A DNA stretch of 64,000 bases from Candidatus Planktophila lacus (GTDB lineage: Bacteria > Actinomycetota > Actinomycetes > Nanopelagicales > Nanopelagicaceae). The stretch spans positions 186,001-250,000 of the forward strand of contig NZ_CP016769.1 of the NCBI RefSeq assembly GCF_002287925.1. Reading direction: 5' to 3'. Positions within the stretch are counted from its first letter, which is position 1. Every line of letters begins with the position of its first letter. A model generated the notes under the pieces. It did no database searches. It was not told the origin of the DNA and worked only from the letters and a program-made list of their open reading frames with translations. The position numbers and the translations under genes were made by a program. This document shows positions 55,101 to 63,290 of the stretch, piece after piece.

Positions 55101-55883
55101 CTCTTCGTATGCAACCCAGAACTGACCGAAATCTAACTCTTCGCAACCCTTAATTGATGGAACAAGTAGTTGCCGGGTTCCATCGGGCTTTGCCAAGTCG
55201 ATCGCAATACCAAGGTTGATATGTTCTGGCTTTCCAAGTGCAGGCTTGCCATCTACCTCGCCATAGAAAGCGTTCATCTCTGGCATCGCACGAAGCGCCT
55301 TGATCATGGCATAAGCGATGATGTGAGTGAATGAAACTTTTCCACCACGTGTGCGCTTTAAATGATTTGTAATAACGGTGCGGTTATCAATCATCAACTT
55401 GGCAGGAATTGCGCGCACACTTGTTGCAGTCGGAACTGTTAGCGATGCTTCCATCGATGCAACAACGCGACCGGCAACTCCGCGAAGTGGTTCCATAGTT
55501 GCCGCACTCGGTGTAATCAAAACTGGTACTGGCTTTACAGGTGCCTGTGCTGGAGCTGGTGTTGAAACGACAGGGGCGGCAGCAACAGGTGCCGGTGTTG
55601 AAACGACAGGGGCGGCAGCAACAGGTGCTGGCGCAGAAACCGGAGTAGATGTAACAGGTGCTGCCAAGGTTGATGGTGCAGGTGTTAAAACTTGTTGTGT
55701 CGCTTTTGGAATTGGTGGAACTGGTGGAGTTCCAACTTTTGGCGCGCTTGTTGTTGCAGCTGCACCTGGGTTATAAGTCTTAAAGAATTCAATCCATGAA
55801 GGTTCGACGGAAGTTGGATCGGCTTGGTAACGCTCGTACATCTCTTCGACGAGCCAATCATTGGCTCCGAAATCTGCCGACAC
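52167..55883 (-). CDS. kgd: Multifunctional 2-oxoglutarate dehydrogenase E1/E2 (Kgd)
   Basis: The actinobacterial fusion enzyme converting 2-oxoglutarate to succinyl-CoA or succinic semialdehyde. The start is GTG at 55883, 6 nt after AAGGAG (a TTG at 55889 is too close). Of 1238 residues, about 1-50 carry the SADFGANDWLVEEMYERY anchor, followed by a Pro/Ala-rich linker, an E2 acyltransferase domain (TSTYDHRVIQGAQSGDFL with the catalytic His), and the thiamine-diphosphate E1 domain (GMPHRGRLN, GDASFAGQG). There is no lipoyl domain, so it would depend on the separate pyruvate-dehydrogenase E2. The linker has a DNA-level 36-bp tandem repeat. Confidence 0.97.
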   Translation of the reverse strand: MSADFGANDWLVEEMYERYQADPTSVEPSWIEFFKTYNPGAAATTSAPKVGTPPVPPIPKATQQVLTPAPSTLAAPVTSTPVSAPAPVAAAPVVSTPAPVAAAPVVSTPAPAQAPVKPVPVLITPSAATMEPLRGVAGRVVASMEASLTVPTATSVRAIPAKLMIDNRTVITNHLKRTRGGKVSFTHIIAYAMIKALRAMPEMNAFYGEVDGKPALGKPEHINLGIAIDLAKPDGTRQLLVPSIKGCEELDFGQFWVAYEEIVKKARAGALTVEDYAGTTVSLTNPGTIGTVHSVPRLVQGQGLIVGVGAMDYPAEFQGASEETLARMAISKVITLTSTYDHRVIQGAQSGDFLRRIHEILLGAENFYDEIFAALRIPYEPIRWASDFEFSKDEEINKTARVQQLIQAYRTYGHLMADTDPLKYVQRSHPDLDVVTHGLTLWDLDREFATGGFGGEKFMKLRKILGILRDSYCRSVAVEYMYISNPEERKWIQQHVEIGFTKPDREEQIRILRKLNSAEAFETFLQTKFVGQKRFSLEGGESVIPILDAVISSAAEKNLDEVCIGMPHRGRLNVLANIAGKSYGQIFQEFQGHYKENEVHGSGDVKYHLGTEGVFTAESGAQTKIYLAANPSHLEAVNPVLEGIVRAKQDKLNVKDLYSVLPILLHGDASFAGQGINFETLQLSQLKGYRTGGTIHIVVNNQVGFTTSPHASRTSRYSTDVAKAIEAPVFHVNGDDPEACVRVARLAFEYRQKFNKDVVIDMVCYRRRGHNEGDEPSFTQPMMYKLIDAKRSTRTLYTESLIGRGDITPEEAEQLARDYQTQLEEVYASVANYEEEHDPNFQPPIVPNAEDVPTFISEQLVREIAATQLAIPEGFHIHPKMLPQLQKRAESINDGTIDWSTGEMLAFGSLLKEGRPVRLAGQDSRRGTFSNRHAVVVDKENGSDWFPLRSLIADESQFFVVDSLLSEYAAMGFEYGYSVARPEALVLWEGQFGDFANGAQTVIDEFISSALQKWGERSSVVLLLPHGYEGQGPDHSSARIERFLSLAAEKNMTIAQPSTPASYFHLLRFHAANPKRRPMVVFTPKSMLRLRAAASSISDFTSGTFLPVIGDVTVNNASRLIYCSGKIYHDLVAERTKLNDSSTAIVRVERLYPLPVAQMEVEAKKHPNANLLWVQDEPANQGPWPHVALSTTEAIGGTAVDGRVLRRISRRASASPATGNHHLHEEEAKALMYEAFTR
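55560..55631 (-). repeat. 36-bp tandem duplication in the kgd linker
   Basis: Units 55560-55595 and 55596-55631 differ at one position. Each encodes twelve residues (the APVAAAPVVSTP repeat). The near-identity points to a recent event. Confidence 0.9.
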
Positions 55884-56089
55884 TGGCAACTCCTTCTTCG
55901 CGATTAACCTTGAGCATTACAGTGGTAATTAACGCTTAATACGTGGCTAAGACTATCGGCTGAGCCGAGCCTGAATAAATCCCGTAGCGCCGACCCCAAG
56001 CGCGATATTGACCACAATCGCGCCCCGAAACTCAGCGCGACAAGGGGCCAGAGGATTGGCAGAGTTGGCGCATGAACTCAGGAGCTCCG

Positions 56090-56833
56090 ATGCGACCACT
56101 GGCCATTGTCAGCGGTGGAAGCCGTGGGCTGGGCTTTGAAACTGCGCGGGGGTTGGCAGCGCGTGGCTATGACTTAGCGATGATCGCCAAAGATCCAGCA
56201 CGTTTGAATTCAGCGAGAGAAGAACTGATCGCTGAGTATTCGCCAACCCAATCTGGTTTAAGCATTACAACGCATGCGGCAGATTTAGAGAACCAAGAAG
56301 CTACTCGCAAAGCCGCTGAAGAGATCACCGCGTCACTTCCAACTCCACAAGTACTGGTTCTGGCACATGGCGTGATGAGCGAGAAGATGTCAAAGACTCT
56401 GCGCACAACTGATGCCGAATGGAATCGCGTAATGGCGATTAACTTGGATTCAGTTTTCACTTTAGTAAATGTGATTGCACCTGCCATGGCCGATGCACGC
56501 AATGGACGATTAGTTGTTTACTCAGCATGTTTAGGAAGAATGTCCGGACCAGGAAATGCCGGGGGACTTGCACCGTATCGAATTAGCAAAGCTGGAGTTA
56601 ACGCACTCGTTAGAAACTTGGCACATGAAACAGGGTTAGGCGCTCGCGGATTCTATGTTGATGCAATCTGCCCTAATCATTCGCGCACAGATATGGGCGG
56701 CCCCGATGCACCACGTAGCGCCGAAGAAGGTGCCGAGACCGCTATCTGGCTTGCAACTGCAGATATTTCAGAACGTGGAACCGATCAAGTAACTGGTCTA
56801 CTTTGGGAAGATAGAAAGATCGTACCTTTTTAA
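56090..56833 (+). CDS. SDR-family oxidoreductase
   Basis: A 247-residue SDR. The nucleotide-binding motif is SGGSRGLG, the NAG-equivalent is AHGV, and the catalytic Tyr and Lys are in PYRISKAG with the serine in VVYSACLG. The ATG at 56090 is chosen because AGGAG lies 5 nt upstream; an ATG 18 nt earlier lacks a site. The 200 bp to the divergent kgd gene hold no recognisable element. It resembles 3-oxoacyl-ACP reductases; the substrate is unknown. Confidence 0.88.
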   Translation: MRPLAIVSGGSRGLGFETARGLAARGYDLAMIAKDPARLNSAREELIAEYSPTQSGLSITTHAADLENQEATRKAAEEITASLPTPQVLVLAHGVMSEKMSKTLRTTDAEWNRVMAINLDSVFTLVNVIAPAMADARNGRLVVYSACLGRMSGPGNAGGLAPYRISKAGVNALVRNLAHETGLGARGFYVDAICPNHSRTDMGGPDAPRSAEEGAETAIWLATADISERGTDQVTGLLWEDRKIVPF

Positions 56834-56848
56834 CCGACTATTTTTTGA

Positions 56849-57235
56849 TTAGGGTTTCTTTCGCTCTTCGGGAATTATCGTTACCGCAAAATAGAGCACT
56901 GGGATTGCAAGCAACAACAATGGAATTGCGCCGATTAAGAAACCACCTTCGAATTGATATTTAACAACGCCCAACACAATTAAGTTTGCCAACACCGCTG
57001 GCCCGCGGCCCCAATTCTTCTTTTGCGCATAAGCGCGACCACACGCCAAGAGACCGAGGCCACCTAACAATGAGAAGAGCAGCACTCCAGCCAATGGCGG
57101 GATCTCCCTATCTTCATGGGTTATTCCCATTACGCCGACCCAGATGCCTAGGGATAACACGACTGCACCTTCTATATAGAGAAGGGCTGACGCGATGGAG
57201 CGCTTACGCGCTTGCTTGGCAGGATCGGCGCTCAT
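56849..57235 (-). CDS. Four-helix membrane protein, unknown
   Basis: A 128-residue protein with about four transmembrane helices (residues about 15-36, 47-66, 75-90 and 98-120) and charged ends. I recognise no named family beyond its likeness to actinobacterial small integral membrane proteins. The ATG at 57235 has TACCCT 8 nt upstream; a TTG-initiated extension to 57268 would overlap the divergent gene. Convergent with the SDR gene, 15 nt apart; divergent from the GGDEF-like gene, 18 bp between start codons. Confidence 0.7.
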   Translation of the reverse strand: MSADPAKQARKRSIASALLYIEGAVVLSLGIWVGVMGITHEDREIPPLAGVLLFSLLGGLGLLACGRAYAQKKNWGRGPAVLANLIVLGVVKYQFEGGFLIGAIPLLLLAIPVLYFAVTIIPEERKKP

Positions 57236-57253
57236 AGACAGGAAGGGTAGCGC

Positions 57254-57688
57254 ATGGTTTTTTCGCACGACGGTTTACGTGACTCATTAACGCGCGTAGC
57301 TGCGCCACCTTTCTTCTATGAGAGTTTAAAAAGAGAGATCTCGCTTTCCGAGCGGAGTGAAAGCACAATTACTGCGGTTACGTTCAGATTGATTTCAGAG
57401 CAACCGATTTATGACTATCCGCTAGTTGCCTTCTCCGAAATTGCTGGGAGAGCGCTCCGCTTAGAAGATCACATAGCGCGTATGGGCATAAACAATTTTG
57501 TCATTTTAATTACTGGGGATAACGATGTAGCCGAACAAATCTGCGCTCGAATTTCTTCACAGTGGACCTTGGAAGGAGTTCCTGGGATCTGCCTACATTA
57601 CGCATGGATTTCTCATGAAGTAGGCGAGAGCGCCCTAGATTTCTTAAATCGCCTTGATGGGCAAGAGTTGAAAACCACATCTTTCTAA
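57254..57688 (+). CDS. Degenerate GGDEF-domain protein
   Basis: A 144-residue soluble protein. TITAVTFRL, then EIAGRALRLEDHIARMG and NFVILITG, followed by AEQICARI and a last strand and helix (LHYAWIS ... ALDFLNRLD) match the order of a diguanylate-cyclase GGDEF domain, but the active-site GGDEF is GINNF, so synthesis of cyclic-di-GMP is unlikely. It might bind a nucleotide or partner. The AGGAAGGG ribosome binding site precedes the ATG. It opens the tad cluster (tadA starts 60 nt after its stop), so a regulatory part in pilus assembly is plausible (inference). Confidence 0.6.
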   Translation: MVFSHDGLRDSLTRVAAPPFFYESLKREISLSERSESTITAVTFRLISEQPIYDYPLVAFSEIAGRALRLEDHIARMGINNFVILITGDNDVAEQICARISSQWTLEGVPGICLHYAWISHEVGESALDFLNRLDGQELKTTSF

Positions 57689-57748
57689 TTCATCCACAGG
57701 CTTCTGCCGGCTCTTATTTAGTAATTTGGATAGTTCTATCTTCGCGCC

Positions 57749-58789
57749 ATGGAAATGGATGTCGCCTTTGGGCCTATTGCAGAGTTCATTTCTGATAAAA
57801 CCATTGAAGAAATCTGGATAAATTCACCACAAAGAATATTCATCGCCCGAGCAGGAAAGAGCGAGTTAACAAATTTAATTCTCTCACCTGAAGAAGTCTC
57901 TCAACTAGTAGATCGCCTACTTATCTGGAGCGGTAGACGTCTTGATCTTTCACACCCATTCGTTGATGCACGACTTCCAGATGGAAGTCGCCTCCACGTG
58001 GTGATTCCTGAAATCACCGCTGAACACTGGACGGTTAACATCAGAAAACATCTAATGCGCCATTTGTCGTTACAAGATTTAGCTCAACACGGCGCCTTAA
58101 CCGCTTCTATGGCGGTGGCGTTAACCAATTCCGTCCGCGCTGGGTTGAACATTTTAGTAAGTGGCGGAACCCAATCTGGAAAAACAACAATGCTCAATGC
58201 ACTTGTATCGGCAACTCCTTTGGGACAGCGAGTTATCACGATTGAGGAAGTCTTCGAACTAAAGCCGGTATTACCTGACTTGGTTGCGATGCAGACTCGC
58301 AGTGAAAATCTCCAAGGAGAAGGAGCTATTCCACTTAGAAAACTAATTAAGGAAGCGCTACGAATGCGACCTTCGCGCATAGTTATTGGAGAAGTTCGCG
58401 AGGCCGAAGCGTTAGATCTATTAATTGCCCTTAACTCCGGGCTCGCCGGAATGGGAACCTTGCATGCAAATTCCGCTAGAGATGCGATTATCAAATTACA
58501 AACCCTGCCGTTATTAGCCGGCGAAAACATCTCACACAAATTTATTGCGCCGACAGTGGCATCGGCTATTGATCTAGTTGTACAAGTTGGACTTGCCAGC
58601 GACGGTACGCGAAGAATTCAAGAGATCGCCGCAGTCACAGGTCGCTTTGAAAATGATCGCGCTGAAATCGAAACCCTCTGGAAATGGGATGGCAGTCAAT
58701 ACATCCGCGGCGTTGGCTCTATCGGTAGTGAAGAGAAATTCTCGGCTGCTGGAATTCCACTTGCCGATTGGTGGAGCAAAGATGAGTAG
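57749..58789 (+). CDS. tadA: Tad pilus ATPase TadA/CpaF
   Basis: The motor of Tad/Flp pilus assembly, a type II/IV secretion ATPase. The 346-residue protein has GGTQSGKTTMLNAL (Walker A), the Asp-box TIEEVFEL, RIVIGEVREAEA (Walker B) and MGTLHANSARDA (His box). The N-terminal domain is short compared with gram-negative TadA. TATCTT ends 6 nt before the ATG, so the operon may start leaderlessly. The tadB start overlaps its end by 8 nt. Confidence 0.95.
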   Translation: MEMDVAFGPIAEFISDKTIEEIWINSPQRIFIARAGKSELTNLILSPEEVSQLVDRLLIWSGRRLDLSHPFVDARLPDGSRLHVVIPEITAEHWTVNIRKHLMRHLSLQDLAQHGALTASMAVALTNSVRAGLNILVSGGTQSGKTTMLNALVSATPLGQRVITIEEVFELKPVLPDLVAMQTRSENLQGEGAIPLRKLIKEALRMRPSRIVIGEVREAEALDLLIALNSGLAGMGTLHANSARDAIIKLQTLPLLAGENISHKFIAPTVASAIDLVVQVGLASDGTRRIQEIAAVTGRFENDRAEIETLWKWDGSQYIRGVGSIGSEEKFSAAGIPLADWWSKDE

Positions 58790-59543
58790 AAAACAGATGA
58801 GTCCGCCAAGAAACCTCTCGCTAAATGTTCGCAAAAATCAATACCTGAAAGTAGCAAGTTCTTTCGTAGCTTCATTCTTTATGGTCTATCTACTCTCTGC
58901 ATCCATTGTTATCGCTCTAATCTTCGGCTTTTTACTCTCCATAATTACCTTGTTAATTTCAAAGAAGAAATCTGATAAAGATGCCGCCGCTATAAGTGCT
59001 GCATGGCCGGAAGTGATTGATCACCTGGTAAGCGGAATCCAGTCAGGTCTTTCGATAACTGAATCTCTAATTGGTTTAACGACGAGAGGTCCGTTAATTC
59101 TCCGGCCATACTTTGCAGAATTTGAGATCAAGATGCGCACGCACGGTGATTTCAATCTAGCGATTTCGGAGTTGAAGCAGCGATGTGCCCAACACAGCAG
59201 CGATCAAATCTTTGAAGCAATTGCAATTTCCAAAACCTTAGGCGGATCCGAACTGCTTAACATTTTGCGCACCGTGGGAACCTTCCTGCGTCAAGATTTA
59301 GCGCTACGTCGTGAGATTGAAGTTAAACACGGCTGGATTAAGAACTCCGCTCATCTTTCTGCCGCCGCTCCTTGGCTTCTTCTGCTCTTACTATCGACAC
59401 AGCCAGCAACATCTCGCGCGTTCTCTACACCTACAGGCGTGCTAATTCTTCTAATCGGTTTGTCCATGACAGCGATCGCATATGTATGGATGAACCGTTT
59501 GGGTCGCCTTCCCGAGATACCGCGTGTTTTTGGTAGCGCATGA
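58782..59543 (+). CDS. tadB: Tad pilus inner-membrane protein TadB
   Basis: A 253-residue T2SF-domain protein with N-terminal helices (about 25-60) and a C-terminal pair (about 200-245). The cytoplasmic T2SF part contains WPEVIDHLVSGIQSGLSITESLIGL. GGAG lies 5 nt before the ATG. It overlaps tadA and tadC, forming the platform that couples TadA to the pilin. Confidence 0.9.
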   Translation: MSRKQMSPPRNLSLNVRKNQYLKVASSFVASFFMVYLLSASIVIALIFGFLLSIITLLISKKKSDKDAAAISAAWPEVIDHLVSGIQSGLSITESLIGLTTRGPLILRPYFAEFEIKMRTHGDFNLAISELKQRCAQHSSDQIFEAIAISKTLGGSELLNILRTVGTFLRQDLALRREIEVKHGWIKNSAHLSAAAPWLLLLLLSTQPATSRAFSTPTGVLILLIGLSMTAIAYVWMNRLGRLPEIPRVFGSA

Positions 59544-60337
59544 AGTATTCCGTTGGAATTCCAGTTCTCTTTGCCGCCTTGGGTTCGCTAACCCTGATCT
59601 TAAGTTCGAGTCCTAGAAGTGCGTTAAATAGCCACATAGCAAATTCCAAGGACCGAGGGTCGATTCAAAATCGCCTCCGTGAAATAGGAAAAGACTCTCC
59701 AGAAAGTTTCTTTGAATTTAGAAGTAAGCAACTTGCAAACTCATCTCTTGTTGGTGCAGCTATAACCTTGATTTTGATCTTTGTAGGGAAGTCACCTTTT
59801 TCTATATTCCTCCTCGGTTCTCTTGCAGCGATATCCACATATATCTATGTGGACCGTAGTTTGAGCAGACAAGTTAATTATCATAAGTTACGGGTTGAGT
59901 CAGAATTTCCCGCGGTCATTGAAATGTATTCGTTAGCGATGTCAGCAGGCGAAACGCCTTTGGCAGCGATGGAGCGGATAGGAAAAACGGCCACTGGTTC
60001 AATGGCCATTGAATTCAACAAGGTAGTAGCACTCGTTAAATCTGGAAAACCATTCCATGTTGCTCTAGATGCGATGGGAAGAGATTTAGATTCCATTGCA
60101 ATCAGGCGTTTTGTTGACTCACTAATTATCGCAACCCTACGTGGTGCACCACTAATCGATGTGCTTCAACGCCATGCGCAAGAGGCTCGCGAACTCCAAA
60201 GGAACCGAGTTTTGGGAGCAGCCGCTAAGGCTGAGATATCGATGATGGTTCCGGTGGTCTTTCTCATTCTTCCAATCTCTATCCTTTTTGCGCTTTGGCC
60301 TTCGCTAGCCAACTTAAATCTCTTCAGCAGTGCCTAG
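59540..60337 (+). CDS. tadC: Tad pilus inner-membrane protein TadC
   Basis: A 265-residue T2SF-domain paralogue of TadB with helices at about 4-22, 73-110 and 235-260. The cytoplasmic part has ESEFPAVIEMYSLAMSAGETPLAAMERIGKT, of which SEFPAVIEMYSLAMSAGE is the core. The ATGA overlap with tadB couples translation. After its stop comes an 87-nt gap holding the pilin promoter or leader. Confidence 0.9.
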   Translation: MKYSVGIPVLFAALGSLTLILSSSPRSALNSHIANSKDRGSIQNRLREIGKDSPESFFEFRSKQLANSSLVGAAITLILIFVGKSPFSIFLLGSLAAISTYIYVDRSLSRQVNYHKLRVESEFPAVIEMYSLAMSAGETPLAAMERIGKTATGSMAIEFNKVVALVKSGKPFHVALDAMGRDLDSIAIRRFVDSLIIATLRGAPLIDVLQRHAQEARELQRNRVLGAAAKAEISMMVPVVFLILPISILFALWPSLANLNLFSSA

Positions 60338-60424
60338 AAAAGATAAAACTTTAGAAATATTGAAAACAATTAAGACCAACCCGATTCATACCGTATGGAT
60401 GGGTAAGAGAGAACGGAAAAAGAG

Positions 60425-60709
60425 ATGGTAAAAGTTAAATCTAAGGCCCTAGAGCCAGCAGAATCTGCAGAGTTAGTTCAAGCAAATACTGGTGGATTAA
60501 ATAAAGTGATAATTGATAGGTACCTATCTCTGCAACAGATTCAAAGCCGATACAAATCGGCGCTTGCATCCGAGAGAGGTGATGTTCCTGGTTGGGTGCT
60601 TGTAGTTCTAATGACTACCGGTTTAGTCACAGCGATATGGACAATTGCCGCACCTCGCTTGACTAGCATCCTTAAGAATTCATTAGATGCGATGAACGGT
60701 ATCCGTTGA
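60425..60709 (+). CDS. Flp-type pilin-like protein
   Basis: A 94-residue protein with a long polar N-terminus and a single hydrophobic helix after SERGDVPGWVLVVLM, ending in APRLTSILKNSLDAM. This is the actinobacterial pilin-like type encoded after tadC. The usual Flp processing motif with a Glu at +5 (TAxEYAL-like) is absent; DVPGW takes its place, so processing is uncertain. The gene is separated from tadC by 87 nt with its own AAAAAGAG-type site, consistent with higher expression. Confidence 0.7.
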   Translation: MVKVKSKALEPAESAELVQANTGGLNKVIIDRYLSLQQIQSRYKSALASERGDVPGWVLVVLMTTGLVTAIWTIAAPRLTSILKNSLDAMNGIR

Positions 60710-61068
60710 TGTATTCACTGAGGCGATTCACCGCATCCGAAAGGGGAAGCGCGGAGAGCGCAATGGTCTTGATTCCCCTGCTCTTTCTCTTTCTCTGCGG
60801 TGCGCAGTTAACTTCAACGGTCTTCATTAGAAATTTTGAATTTGCGAAGGTACAGAGTGAGGCATCAACAAGGTCGATATCTAATGAGTTGCAGAGCAGT
60901 GACTCAGTAATTGAAATAGATACGCCTGACCGCTTTCAAAAATTGCGTCTACTAGTTGTTAGAAAGCAAAGAGATCTTCCAATTATGGTTCCAGGCTTGG
61001 CCAGTTTCTTAGGCGGTTCACTAAAAAGTGAGGTCACAGGTATCTCTGTCATGGAGGTTGTCCCATGA
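60709..61068 (+). CDS. TadE-like pseudopilin
   Basis: A 119-residue protein with a basic start, the ERGSAESAM processing-like motif and a hydrophobic helix (about residues 17-36), followed by a mainly polar domain. The pattern is that of TadE/TadF pseudopilins. The ATG at 60709 overlaps the pilin stop by one base (TGATG). It overlaps the next gene by four. Confidence 0.8.
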   Translation: MYSLRRFTASERGSAESAMVLIPLLFLFLCGAQLTSTVFIRNFEFAKVQSEASTRSISNELQSSDSVIEIDTPDRFQKLRLLVVRKQRDLPIMVPGLASFLGGSLKSEVTGISVMEVVP

Positions 61069-61469
61069 AAAGTGTTATCAGATGCGAAAGAGGTAGCGCT
61101 ACAGTCGAATTTGTTGCGCTTGCCCTTCCGCTATTTGTGCCGATTATCTTCTTTCTGCATCAATTCGCGTCAGTAAGTGGCCAAGAAGAAATTGCGCGGA
61201 CATTAGCGCGTGAAGGTGCACGGGCCTTTGTAACTAGTTCCAATCAATCAAGTGCGGCTGCGGCTATGAACGCAGTAATTTTTAGAGCTGGACGAGAACT
61301 TGGCTTAAAGGAAGATGAATTTGAACTAATGGCGATAAATCTCGAATGCAGCAGTTCGCCTTGTTATTCGCCAAATGGAAAAATTGTTGTCACTGTTCAC
61401 TTTGGTGCGTCCAAAGAATCCCGCGCGGTCACCGCTTCAGCACAGGAATACATCTCGCCATGGAGTTAA
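61065..61469 (+). CDS. TadE-family pseudopilin
   Basis: A 134-residue protein, CERGSATVEFVALALPLFVPI at the N-terminus in TadE style (RGSATVEFVALALP, with the Glu after the Val of the processing site), then a variable domain with two Cys in LECSSSPCYS, likely disulfide-bonded outside the cell. Overlaps its neighbours by 4 and 10 nt. Confidence 0.88.
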   Translation: MKSVIRCERGSATVEFVALALPLFVPIIFFLHQFASVSGQEEIARTLAREGARAFVTSSNQSSAAAAMNAVIFRAGRELGLKEDEFELMAINLECSSSPCYSPNGKIVVTVHFGASKESRAVTASAQEYISPWS

Positions 61470-62014
61470 GGCGCAGCCCCATAAAACTTCTTCGCAGTGA
61501 ATCGGGATCCATCTCACTGGTGGTGATGGCTCTATTTATAGTTTCACTTTCATCGATCTTAGTAGTAACGGATGTTGCAGCTGTCGCAATTGCAAAGCGC
61601 TCCTTAACCCAAGCAAGTGAAGCAGCAGCACAACGTGGAGTTCGTAATCTTGATAAAACCTCTTACTACCGTGGTGAATTTGATCTGACTACACAAGCTC
61701 AAAATCTATTTGGGGTTGGACCATCGGATCCAGGTGTTCCGATTGATTGCTCTAAAGCTTTAGGGGATGCGGAAGGCGCACTGGCCGATTGGAGTAGTGG
61801 TCCAAATAGCTTGCGAAGAGTTGAGATTACTAATTTAAAGATAAGTCGAATTGAGTGTGACGGTTTTGGAATTCAACTTGTTACCCAAGCAATCGCACAA
61901 CTTCCTTTAGTACTTCCATTTTTCAATCTTGACTCTGTTGAAATATCATCAAATGTCTCGGCCACTAACACAAGAGCGAAAGGCTTTTCGCCCTTCGGTA
62001 TAAGGATTTTCTAA
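61460..62014 (+). CDS. TadG-like / Rv3654c-like pilus protein
   Basis: A 184-residue protein with a basic N-terminus, a SESGSISLVVMALFIVSLSSI membrane segment (SGSISLVVMALFIV being the core) and an extracytoplasmic part with VAAVAIAKRSLTQASEAAAQRGV. It resembles the last proteins of actinobacterial Tad clusters. The ATG at 61460 overlaps the upstream stop; the longer frame from 61346 is out-of-frame translation of the previous gene. prfB begins 19 nt later. Confidence 0.8.
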   Translation: MELRRSPIKLLRSESGSISLVVMALFIVSLSSILVVTDVAAVAIAKRSLTQASEAAAQRGVRNLDKTSYYRGEFDLTTQAQNLFGVGPSDPGVPIDCSKALGDAEGALADWSSGPNSLRRVEITNLKISRIECDGFGIQLVTQAIAQLPLVLPFFNLDSVEISSNVSATNTRAKGFSPFGIRIF

Positions 62015-62033
62015 CACTCGCTATCCTTAACCC

Positions 62034-63140
62034 ATGGCCCGCGAATACGATCTAGAGATTGCAGCAATTGGTGCAACGCTTCTCTCTATCGAAAAGGTCT
62101 TGGATCTTCCTAAGTTAGAGGCCGAAGCTGTGGAACTTGAAGCGGCTGCCGGTGTTCCAAATCTTTGGGATGACCCAGAAGCGGCGCAGAAGGTAACAAG
62201 TAAGTTATCTCGAGTTCAGAGCACTATTGCACGATTAAAAACACTTCGTCGCAGAGTTGAAGATTTGCCGATCTTGTTTGAACTCGCAGGCTCTGAACCA
62301 GATGGTTCTGGATTAGCAGATGCGGAACTCGAATTAGATTCTGCAGTCAAGGCGATTAGCGAGTTAGAAGTTACGACTCTTCTCAATGGTGAATACGACG
62401 ACCGCGATGCTTTGATAACTATTCGTTCAGAAGCCGGTGGTGTTGAAGCCGCCGATTGGGCGGAAATGTTGATGCGTATGTATCTGCGCTACTGCGAACG
62501 CCATGAATTCAAAGTGGATGTACTTGAAACTTCTTACGCCGAAGAAGCGGGAATTAAATCAACAACCTTCCGCGTTGGTGCGCCTTATGCCTACGGCACA
62601 TTGTCTGTAGAGCAAGGCACTCACCGTTTAGTACGTATTTCTCCTTTTGATTCCCAATCACGCCGCCACACATCATTTGCTGGCGTTGAAGTTGTGCCTG
62701 TTGTAGAACAAAGCGATCACATTGAAATTGATGAGAAAGAAATCCGTGTAGATGTATATCGTTCATCTGGCCCTGGTGGACAAGGCGTAAATACAACAGA
62801 CTCTGCTGTTCGCTTAACCCATATCCCAACGGGAATTGTTGTTTCATGTCAGAACGAGCGCTCACAGATTCAGAACAAAGCAACAGCAATGGCTGTCTTG
62901 CAATCAAAATTATTGGAACGTCGTCGCCAAGAAGAACAAGCCAAGATCAATGCTTTGAAGGGCGATAATTCAGGCTCTTGGGGTAACCAGATGCGCTCTT
63001 ATGTATTAGCGCCGTATCAAATGGTTAAAGATCTTCGTAATAACCACGAAACTGGAAATACTTCAGCAGTATTAAATGGTGAAATCGATGATTTCATTGA
63101 AGCGGGAATTCGCTGGCGCCGTTCTAGTTCCAGTAATTAA
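62034..63140 (+). CDS. prfB: Peptide chain release factor 2
   Basis: Terminates translation at UGA and UAA. The 368-residue protein has the RF2-specific SPF tripeptide in [11 protein letters not shown] and the GGQ motif in [17 protein letters not shown]. The frame is open throughout: there is no programmed frameshift site, as usual in Actinobacteria. TATCCT lies 6 nt before the ATG and there is no ribosome binding site. prfB next to ftsE is the common actinobacterial order. Confidence 0.97.
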   Translation: MAREYDLEIAAIGATLLSIEKVLDLPKLEAEAVELEAAAGVPNLWDDPEAAQKVTSKLSRVQSTIARLKTLRRRVEDLPILFELAGSEPDGSGLADAELELDSAVKAISELEVTTLLNGEYDDRDALITIRSEAGGVEAADWAEMLMRMYLRYCERHEFKVDVLETSYAEEAGIKSTTFRVGAPYAYGTLSVEQGTHRLVRISPFDSQSRRHTSFAGVEVVPVVEQSDHIEIDEKEIRVDVYRSSGPGGQGVNTTDSAVRLTHIPTGIVVSCQNERSQIQNKATAMAVLQSKLLERRRQEEQAKINALKGDNSGSWGNQMRSYVLAPYQMVKDLRNNHETGNTSAVLNGEIDDFIEAGIRWRRSSSSN

Positions 63141-63184
63141 ATTCACAAGTAAGCGTGTAATTTGCCTGAGAATCCACGCAATTT

Positions 63185-63206
63185 GCGCCGATATCAGGCG
63201 CTTTTT
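63185..63206 (+). terminator. Weak intrinsic terminator after prfB
   Basis: GCGCC (63185-63189) pairs with GGCGC (63197-63201) around a 7-nt loop, followed by five T (63202-63206). Confidence 0.55.
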
Positions 63207-63290
63207 GCAGATCTATACCTAAACTAGGGCTCAGTACGGCAGCCAATTTCCCCCATATCCATGGCGCCCAATGAGAACGAAGGAGTTCGT

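Noticed and set aside
58084-58539. 151-codon open frame antisense to tadA
   Set aside because: It is entirely inside a strongly conserved ATPase gene, has no ribosome binding site, and its protein resembles nothing; antisense shadow.
62034-63140. Programmed +1 frameshift in prfB
   Set aside because: The frame is open from the first codon and no in-frame UGA with an internal Shine-Dalgarno is present.
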